Part shown: one piece after another, positions 55,471 to 64,000 of the stretch
How the letters are laid out: each line of letters starts with the position of its first letter
Position numbering within the stretch: position 1 is the first letter of the stretch
Assembly: GCF_026151205.1 (NCBI RefSeq)
Contig: NC_087082.1
Span: 17,639,401-17,703,400, forward strand
DNA from: Bolinopsis microptera
Lineage: Eukaryota > Ctenophora > Tentaculata > Lobata > Bolinopsidae
DNA length: 64,000 bases
Reading direction: 5' to 3'
Translations under genes and position numbers: made by a program
Notes under the pieces: model-generated
The model's database searches: none
What the model was told of the DNA's origin: nothing
What the model saw: the letters and a program-made list of their open reading frames with translations, nothing else

Positions 55471-56107
55471 AGAAGTAGTATTATTTATGTCTGGAGTTAG
55501 CTTCATTCAATAATAACAATATCAATATATATAATCAATATCAATATCAATATCAGACTAAACTATCAAATAAATAAATTATCAAATATAAATTATTAAT
55601 TCACTCTGATTAAAAAGTTATAAATTAGGATATTTAATATTTAAGAATTACAACTACAAGTGGTTAAAAACGCCCAAACTCGATCTGAGAGATTTTCAGT
55701 CTATACTAGTACAATAATGAAAGCAATTGGCAATAGTTTAAATTATGTGCCACTGCAATTAGATTGAATTACTGTTACTTAAAATTGTTTGGAGTCCAAG
55801 TATCTTTTAAGTCAGTTATATCATATATCAATATGCGAAGAGCTAGAAAAGCTCGAAAAGATCGCCGTGCATTGTTCATTGTAATTGCATTGCATTGTTA
55901 TGGGACTGGCGTGCCAGGTAAACAAATCGAACGTTATATTTATAAAAAACAAACCCAAAATTAAATTCGTGAAAATTGAAAATGCCGCCCGCCCTGCATA
56001 CATCATAGCGAGTGTATCGAGGGCAGTCGTTTCGCCACTGAGTTAAGCATTATCAATTATAATATATGTAAGGGTAGAAGAACTTTTAAACGAGCAGGTT
56101 GCAAATG

Positions 56108-56894
56108 TTACCTGGGGCTGGGGACCCAAGCTATTATGCTCATAAATAGAGATTCGGCAGAATGACAGGCTGAGCGCCGCCCAGTAAAGCAGGTAATACT
56201 GCGAATGTTCAACACGACGGGAAATGCAATGGGCTCTTACTAATTCGCTCGCCCAAAAATCACGTAATTGGAGGACTTCGCCGCTTCGACGCGCCGCGCG
56301 AACTAGCATTCTTGCTTCGCATCGAAGCAACGTCGAAGCAACGTCGAAGCAACGTCGAAGCAACGTCGAAGCAACGTCGAAGCAACGTCGAAGCAACGTC
56401 GAAGCAACGTCGAAGCAACGTCGAAGCAACGTCGATCGTTGCTCTGCTTCGCAGAGCAACGATCTCGATGGGTTGACATCGTCAACCAAATCACGTAACT
56501 GTGGTTATAGGTTTATAACCTACCAAGTGCCAACTGCCAAGACGCGCGCCGACGGTCTTATATTTTGTATTTGAAATTGAAACAAATATTTTACGAGTAT
56601 CACCCGTTAAGATTTTGGTTTTTATGGTTGAAATGGCTTTGCAGCCAAACAAAACGGTTTTACATAAACCCTAAATCTAATTCCAATCATAACCCCGAAG
56701 CTATTCATAACCCTAATTCTAAATAAAACAATAAAATTCGTGTTTTACTAGTCCATAGCCTGTCACGTGACCAAAACAGGTGTTTGCCCATAACTCCCTA
56801 GAGAAGCATTTGTACTCTACGCACTACGCCTGTCATTCCGCCGAATGACAGGCTATTATGTTTATGAACATAATATCCTGGGATCCCCAGGTAA
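56108..56894. mobile_element. Putative fold-back element with TTACCTGGGG ends
   Basis: Left TTACCTGGGG...AAGCTATTATGCTCATAAA and right (reverse complement) TTACCTGGGGATCCC...ATATTATGTTCATAAA are inverted repeats of about 60 bp. The interior carries the 11-bp tandem array and nested hairpins. No target duplication could be fixed. Confidence 0.55.
56323..56464 (+). repeat. 11-bp tandem repeat (CGAAGCAACGT)n followed by a perfect hairpin
   Basis: About 10 exact units to 56435, then GATCGTTGCTCTGC-TTC-GCAGAGCAACGATC, a 14-bp perfect stem with a 3-base loop (56434-56464). Because 11 is not a multiple of 3, open frames here cycle through all phases. Confidence 0.9.
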
Positions 56895-57122
56895 GGCCAA
56901 CAGTAGTATATATAGTTAATAGTGAACCGACGACTCTACAATCGCGCGCATTGTCACGTGTGTGATATATTATGCCAGTGGATTGCACAATAACTTTGCA
57001 GAGGGTCGGATGCAGGTTTAACTAGCAGATACATGTGTAGTACGATAGTTATTCCATTCCGTGATTTTACTTTCGCTTTTCTTTAATTTCTGCAATTTCT
57101 TGCAACAAGACACTAAAATAAC

Positions 57123-58214
57123 AAGTGAGTTTTGAAAATTGAATCATAATTGTTTTGCAGTTGAACAACAAGACTTATCAGATTTTGGACGAAAGCTAAC
57201 AGTGTTTACTGTTTATCAATATATCAACCGATACCAATTGATTTATTGGAACTTTCAAATTAATTAGAAATCATCATATTCCTTTCCTATACTTGGTGTG
57301 TCAGAAGCCATTATTTCAGATCTGAAAATATGGCAGAAGAGGGACTTCAATCTCCAAAACCTGGCTGGTACGTCTACGAGAAGCCTTATGGCTGGGAGGA
57401 AGAGGGCGATCTTACAAAAATAGAAAAGGATTTCAGGAAGGAGATGGGTAGAATGAATCCCGAGGACTACGACTATTCGGAAGATCCAGTTTTAAAGGCG
57501 ATGAGGCTGGAAGCTGAGGCCGAACACGCAAAAAAGAATTTCCAGACTGGACGCAAACATGCTAAGATGATCAAAGACCACATCGTTGCATCAAGGAAAC
57601 TTAACTTTGAAAGGAGATCGTCAAAAGCCTCCGTCAGTTCTTATGATACCGAAGACTTCATGAGCCAGCCCGATGAAAGGATTTGGGACGAACAGGGCGA
57701 AAAAGCTTGGATGGCAGCTTACAAAAGTAAGGCAAAGAGAAACAAGAAATTGAGGAAAATGCTCGCCAGTGCTCCTGGTCATTCTCCCGTAAAAGCAAAG
57801 GTACCATCACCAATAAAAATAGCACAAGCATACGCACAACAAAGCCCCGCTGTGCAAAAAGCTGTAGCAGCAGTACTTGCTGCCAGCCCTCCCCCACCTA
57901 TCAGCCCCAAGAAGTTTGGAGACATTAACTTAGACAGCAGCGATGATGAGGTTCCTATGCCAACAAACTTCGCCAAAAAGATGTCCATGGCGGGCAAGAA
58001 ATCTTTCTTTGCTTCTCCATCGAAAGGCAAATCTCCAAGCCCTTACAAGCCATTGCCTCCTGCCATCAAAAAAGCCTTCTTTGCACCACCTGATCTTGAT
58101 TCAGACTCAGACTCTGATGACATAGATATACCCGGATTCTCGAAAGTTCCTAGCCCCACCAAAAAGTTTAGTGTCAGTAAGAAAGCTTTCTTTGATAGTC
58201 CCTCAAAGCAGTAA
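57123..58214 (+). CDS. Unrecognised disordered protein with KxFFxSPSK repeats
   Basis: The coding frame is 57330-58214 (294 aa, one exon); a likely 5' UTR intron runs from gtgagt at about 57124 to ttatttcag just before 57320. I do not recognise the family. The N-terminal third is ordered-looking and aromatic/charged (GWYVYEKPYGWEEEG, DFRKEMGRMNPEDYDYSEDP) followed by a Lys/Glu-rich probable helix. The rest is disordered: SP/TP sites, acidic clusters (SSDDE, DSDSDSDD) and three KK-S/A-FF-x-S/P-P units (KKSFFASPSKGK, KKAFFAPPD, KKAFFDSPSKQ at the C-terminus). A polyadenylation signal AATAAA lies at 58342. Basic and acidic blocks with many SP sites suggest a phosphorylated nuclear or cytoskeletal protein, but that is a guess. 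Confidence 0.75.
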
Positions 58215-58696
58215 TTGATGGATTAAACGACACCCAAACTGATGTGATTTTAAATTTTTTTAGAGACATAATTATATTACCGATGATGCATTATTGAATT
58301 TGACCTTTGATACTTAAAACACTCTTTTATTCTTTCCGTTCAATAAATCATAAATCAATACTATAAGTTTCCAAAGTAAAGTTACTATTTACAACATCAC
58401 AAAATACATTTTCTTAATATATAAAGTTGAAAGCTTGTCATGAGCACTTAACGATATTCCATAAATTAACGAAATTATAACAAACTTAAAGTTAAACTTA
58501 AATGTTAGAGCGTATAACTATATTTATACTAAAACTTCAAAACTCAACGCAACGTATAAAGTTCAGATATACGCATTACTGTTACTATACGTAACGAGGA
58601 GGTTGTGGACTTAACTAATAAGTTTAACAGAGGTACCCTCTGCCCCAGTCGATGGTGATACATCAGCGTCAGAGATCAACGGTTTCTTTATAGGTC
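58215..58696. other. Convergent 3' region of two genes
   Basis: Holds the polyadenylation signal (58342-58347) of the upstream gene and the 3' UTR of the minus-strand headpiece gene. No further gene seen. Confidence 0.5.
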
Positions 58697-61600
58697 CTAG
58701 TAAAGTGAAACATTTTTCTTCAATGTAGCTTGTTTCCAAGGTGCTAGCTTGTTGAATTCCTCCTTAGGCATTTTAAGCACGTCCACGAATTCTGTGTCAC
58801 TCAGGTATTTCTGAAAGCGCAATGATTGTCAGTAACAATTTATTTCGAAGGATCACATCAAAATTGAAGTGTTTATAAATTGTGAACTTGTTCTTACAGA
58901 TAGATTTACCAAAATTCTGCAAATAATGAGATATTTAAGGCCTAAACATTCCCAGTGCAGACTAGACGAATAACTTAAGTGCCGATATATAGATAATTTG
59001 ATAATTTGTAATGAACAGTTAACAAGAGCTCAATCGGCTATTTCGGTACGGGAGCATTATCTCGAATGCTCTTTACAAATTAGGTCACAATGCCTCGCTG
59101 TACAGTTTGATTAAAAACTAGTTTAGTCCTTATATTGATTGCCGTGGAATCATATGGTGTTCAATCGATGCAATGGTTTGTATAGATAAAATATAACAAA
59201 ACAACCATATAAAATTGTTATTATCGTCTAAAAAGTTCGCCATTTTAGTGGAACACCAATTTGTAATGAACGAGACCTAACAGTCATTACGTTTCCAATC
59301 TACAAATAGAGGGTCTGTAACTGACCTGAAGTTGCAACTTGTCTACATGAGCCGGCAACTTGTTTCTGGGGCACCTGACCAAGTCTTGGTAAGAGATAAC
59401 TTGCGCGTCTTTCAGCTTCTCCTGCAGTTTTAACACTTCTCTGTAAGTCGCGGTCGCTTTTTTGGCCTTCATTGGTTGACCAACTCCTGGAATGGTTAAT
59501 AATAATAGTTAATTGTTGAAGTAATTTGGTACATAATTTCAAGATTTTAATTATATTAAATACAGGATTGACAATAATTATAAAGAGAATGCCCGGAAGA
59601 TGATCAGGCCTTATAGTCAGATGGCTTCGAAGGTATATTTCATTGAATACCCAGTCAAACAGATAATCAAATCAAAAGTCTATCATAGTTTTTTAAATGT
59701 GCTGTACCCTGAAAGTATGCCATAAATGAGAATCGAGTAAAAATGCCGCCGAATAAATAAGACGCATGCGACGTTCTTTAGAGTTCAATGCAGGGTTCCG
59801 TCGTACCGTCCTCCGCTTCAGTTTCTTTCACCGCAGCATCCTCTGCCTGGCCATTCTCTGCTGGGGTGTCATCAGCTGTACTGTCCTCGACTGTAGCCTC
59901 GTCTACTGTACTGTCGACCGCCGCAGTGTCTTCCAGTTCCACTGAAGTGTCCTCCACCGTAGTGTCCTCCACCGCGTCCATGAATGTACTAATACCGAAA
60001 ACAAAAATAATAATAACTATCAATTATGTAGATTTCTATTCATCATTTTTAAGATAATGCTAACGCTATCGAATTTATACAGAGAGATTAGGAAATAATT
60101 TGAACTTAAAAACTGTTCTCGCGGAAAAAAAGAAGAAAAAAGAATTAAACTGCGAGTCTTACCATGAGCAATTACATCACCCCCTCATTCTATATTCACG
60201 TTTAAATTAAAATGGTGAAATGATGATATAGCATGTTTAAAATTATAATTGGAAAATTTAATTCTTATTTTGATGAATTTAAACAAAGTGGAAAACTAAT
60301 GTAAATTGATTAGGTTCATTAGGCAATGCACGTTTGCAATTAAGTCTGCAATTACGAGATGAATATATCTTCTATAGAGCCACAACAAACTTGAAAATAA
60401 GGTCGAGAAAAGAGGGACAGATGTCTCAAAATAAATTAAATCAATAGAAAACGCGCCGTGCTGTCTTACTCAGGAACTGAACCAATAATAGCAAATTCAC
60501 AGTATCGAATTGTGCCAACAAAATAGAGCTTTGAACATTCAGTTCGACAGCTGTAAGAATGCACGCAAATTAACTGATTGGGTGGACAATAATGATATGC
60601 GCGTGCGTCCTCAGCATGGATATTAATCCAGCGGTTAGTGACCAATAGAGCAACATCTCAGACTATGATGAAGGGCAGAAGTCTGGGTAGTTTGTCAAAA
60701 ATGAGCCGTAGATTCGCGATATAGCTCGCTGAGTAATGTACTGTGGTGATGATAAAGTTGACAGCCAGCTAATAGCTCAATAGAATTAATTATCGATCTG
60801 ACGAAATAGGGCTAACTTGACTCACTGTTTTCGGGAGTTGTCCTAAGCCTTATACCAGTGGAGGTGTTGCTCCGGTTAAAGTAGATGGGACGAGACGACC
60901 GCTTCGCTTCCGAGTTGTGGATCACGTCAATGCCAGAGTTGACAGATCGGCTTCGTGTTAGATTTACCCCCTACAAAAAGTAAGACGTTACAGAAATATG
61001 TGTGTTTACCGTGCATGCAGCTCTATTATGCGAAGAATGCAATCAGCTATCCTAGAAAACGGGGAACCGGGCAAAAATATGGATCAGTGTGGCACCAAGT
61101 TGATATAAGGATTCACGAGCAAGGTCCGTCGTATGGGCACAACTTGATCATCCTCAATTACTGGGAAGTTTTGGAGCTTCCCAAGAGAAACTTAGATAGC
61201 GGGATAGCAATTAAACATGCTCAAAAAATCCCGAATATGGGAATAAACGTCAACGTACGCAAGATGTGACGTCGCTTTGACTGTTGCTCAGCGATTTGCA
61301 AACTTGGCTGATCTTTGCGGCGGTTCCGGCCAAGTCGAAGTTAGGATCGCCTCCGTTAGGAAATGTACTTGCCATCACTGAAAATGGGGTGAAATTCAAC
61401 ATTCTGTCTAGTAATTTAACTGAAATTGAAGTTTAAAACTTACTAAAACACAGACGCCAAAACACTGTCACACTCTCTATTAGTGGAATGAAGCTATACC
61501 AGGGACAAAGGGAACATTCCGCTGAGAACAAATAACTAGTAGTAATCTCTAGAGACGAATGAGTTTAAACATGAGCTAGAGAGCCGGTAGCACAGCCCTA

Positions 61601-63706
61601 GTCTTATGTGTGCTAAACGGGGCTAACACAGATACCTTATACACTAGTAGTAGATCTCTGTGAACATGTTATATTACTAACATGAGCTGAAATCTCCAGG
61701 CTGCACAAAACTCAATAATGTAAGAGATTACGACCACATAATACACACAACTTTCCCAACTTTGTAGATAAGTCGTATAAATACTGACTTGAAAGCTTAG
61801 TGAACTGTACATTGTACATACACAACGATAAGGCCGTATCCCATCCATGAAGAAATGGTGAACTGTTGCGTTGTGAAAATACAGTGATTGTCAAAGAAAC
61901 TATACAATGATGAATTTTATGCGGAAACTGATAATTGCTACATTGGTTTACCCGCTTGGTTCACTACTCACTAGTCATTATAAGTATAAAGATCTCTACG
62001 ATACGGATTAGCAACACCATTCGTACAAATGACTGACAGAGTTGTCAAATTGAGCGAAAATAGTAGACATAACCAGACAGGTTTTAAATGATTATAAATA
62101 TAGGTCTGCAACCAGAGATTGTCATTAAATAGACAAAACATGAAGTTCACTAATCGGTCTTTGCTATCCAAGAGCATTACTTTCCCTTCTCTAATAGCTC
62201 AGATTGGACACAAATTTGACTGACAGTATCTATAAACTGACCGCTTACATTTTAGTTTTTAACTAATTAATTACAACAGTAAAAATCTATTACATTTATG
62301 GAGTATTATGTATCGTGATGGAAACGTTTTATGCGGGTAAAATCCAGCCTAAACCCTGGTTCCATAACATGAAGGCCTAGTTTTAATTTGAAAAGCATAC
62401 TGACCGACAGCAAGGCTGGCAGCTGATCCGGATCTAGCAAGTCTGTCCACGTGGGTATTAGTCTGGGAACCAATGCTGCTCTGAACCATCTTATTCTCTC
62501 TGTTACTGTCACTGCTTAGGTTCCTCGCTCTGCTTGGGTGTCTGGAGATTGAGAGGTGGGGATCAGAGAATTTACAGGACTAGACGGTGTTGGGGACAAT
62601 ATTTGGAAACTGTCATGGTGAACACGCGAGTTTGACATTCGGGTTCGGAAGATTCTCAGAATTCAGATGTATTTTGAGACTTCAATTTATAAAGATATTT
62701 GTGGGCCAATTACCTGACACTGTCGGGCACGTGGTTGTCCACGTAGTTTCCATTGACTCCGAATGCGGCCTCACTGAAGGACTGACAGTAGGGGGAGGTG
62801 GAGCGTGGACGGTCTTCCACTGGGTCGGGGGAGGTCTTCTTCCACGTTGGCTGGAACATTTCTGGGGTTTTTCTTGCACTCACTGTAGAATGTAGATGGT
62901 ATTAAGTTACACGCGGTTTTCCCTCTACTTGTCTCTAGCAGTTCTATCACATATGTTAAAACTAGAAAAATGGTTTTTAAACCACCCCTCCCACCCTCTG
63001 ACGTTAAGATCGTTAATCCTGTCAAAACTTCCCAGTCTAATCACGATATGGAGTACCAGCACCCTTCAAACAGCCGCCGACATTTGCCTTAAATTAAATT
63101 ATCGACAGTTTCTTTGAGATCATTTTAATTTCCGATGAACTTGTAAACCTGGTTTGAGAGTTCCATCATACAGGCCAGAATCTGTTGAAACCCAACTTCT
63201 GCTCTGTTTTGTTAGTTTGCCAGGGTGAGTTGCACACTCGCAGTCATGGCTGAAATATATTGTTTCAAGTTCCCGCACATCAAGTAGTTAGTGTTTAGTG
63301 GCTGGAAAGTGGACGTTTATGAGTATGATTGTAAATATATTCGGGCATGTTCCTGTAGAAATAACAAAACAATTCTAGTAGTTACAGAACTGCCGGAATT
63401 AAGAGATTTAGCAACAACTCAGTCGAACAGAAATGAAGAACGTATGTTAATGAGTAATGGTTAAAGCCAAAGAGAATGGACATTGGACAGCAGGACAGGG
63501 AGGACGCTGTGTAAGCCAGTATATGGAACGAAGTGTGTGTTATATATACAAACAAAGCTAACAGACCAGGTAGCCGGCCCCCCTATAGAGATTCTAATTA
63601 ACCAGTCTAATTTATTACCTTTCTCCTCCTGGATCAGCTAGATTCTCTACACTCCCTAGGTACTTTGACTCAGGTCCCGGAGAGATGGGTCTTCTTCTGC
63701 TGTCAA
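58697..63706 (-). CDS. Dematin/abLIM-like villin-headpiece protein (3' part, 5' end not resolved)
   Basis: Actin-binding protein C-terminus. Exons, 5' to 3': 63619-63706, 62714-62882, 62405-62511, a coding exon from about 61382 down to about 61270, one from about 60968 down to about 60830, 59326-59486 and 58697-58810 with the stop. The last two encode a villin headpiece: ISYQDLVRCPRNKLPAHVDK, then KYLSDTEFVDVLKMPKEEFN and KLAPWKQATLKK ending LKKNVSLY. LP-xx-VD-xx-L and the F/W/KK core match dematin and abLIM. Upstream exons are Ser/Pro-rich linker (MFQPTWKKTSPDPVEDRPR, SSIGSQTNTHVDRLARSGSA). Phases agree from 62882 to the stop; the most 5' exon needs one more exon between, which I could not find. 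LIM domains, if any, lie beyond the window edge. Confidence 0.75.
59778..59988 (-). CDS. Alternative acidic exon within the headpiece gene
   Basis: After an acceptor (ggtattag) the frame reads MDAVEDTTVEDTS... to EPCIEL and a stop: about 67 residues, very rich in Glu, Asp, Thr and Ala. A donor-like site (GACG|gtacga, exon end 59807) would join it in phase to the first headpiece exon. It could be an alternative first coding exon or, with its own stop, an alternative ending. Not certain to be coding. Confidence 0.4.
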
Positions 63707-64000
63707 CTGAAATGATACCAGGGTTACGGAATGCGAGTCTTGGCGGGCAGCTCTTTGGTCATAACTCTAGTGAGAGTTTTTCGGCAAAACTATAAATCGT
63801 AGATTGCACATGCCAGTCTTAGTATGTGTCATGGTAAATTGTAAGTTATGCATGTCAACAGTTTCAAATGTCGCAGTTAATTGCTAGGCGCAAAAATAAC
63901 TCTAACTTATAAGATTTAATATTTATGGGTATCGATCACTTAGTACTCAATTTTATGAATTATGCATTAAGGGTGGCACATTGAATTGATTAATATTTAC
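63707..64000. other. Window edge, intron of the headpiece gene
   Basis: No feature recognised; the gene probably continues beyond position 64000. Confidence 0.4.

Overview
The window is animal nuclear DNA: AT-rich, with spliced genes (GT-AG introns that keep codon phase), many short non-autonomous DNA transposons, a satellite array and several minisatellites. Gene content (NAC alpha, mitochondrial sulfite oxidase, a rhodopsin-like GPCR, a sushi protein, a villin-headpiece protein) is metazoan. Repeat style and divergence suggest a marine invertebrate, perhaps a cnidarian or other non-bilaterian; no single gene proves this.

Layout. (1) 0.6-4.1 kb, plus strand: NAC alpha (NACA), with an extra 624-nt in-frame exon like the vertebrate skNAC exon and an apparent one-base deletion in the NAC domain. 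(2) 4.1-9.6 kb: intergenic, with an 86-bp mobile micro-element and a 4.5-copy 705-bp satellite. (3) 9.6-52.9 kb, plus strand: sulfite oxidase (SUOX), 13 exons reconstructed at 559 aa and spread over 43 kb. Its introns carry a 5.4-kb Mutator-like element with a 9-bp target duplication (intron 6), a cluster of antisense receptor-like genes (intron 7, 19.6 kb), a 1.7-kb minisatellite and a GPCR gene (intron 9), and a secreted lectin-like/sushi gene and a hAT-like element (intron 10). (4) 52.9-57.1 kb: nested repeats and fold-back elements. (5) 57.3-58.2 kb: an intronless ORF of unknown function with KxFFxSPSK repeats. (6) 58.7-63.7 kb, minus strand: the 3' part of a dematin/abLIM-like gene ending in a villin headpiece.

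The main novelty candidate is the receptor cluster. Six genes encode a signal peptide, a small probably helical ectodomain (WMIxQ and WxxYxxxW landmarks), one membrane span and, except in one member, a long disordered tail full of YxxI/L motifs and a repeated Y-S-x-N-L-D-L-N-Q-T-L motif. A seventh ORF has a related tail but no ectodomain. Tails look homogenised or shuffled between members while ectodomains differ, heptad repeats vary from 6 to 20 copies, and one member is tail-less. This resembles paired or polymorphic immune/recognition receptor loci, but I recognise no known ectodomain family and the function is inference.

The second candidate is the hairpin-rich micro-element of about 86-123 bp: three copies have perfect 8-bp target duplications and two have an empty-site counterpart in the window.
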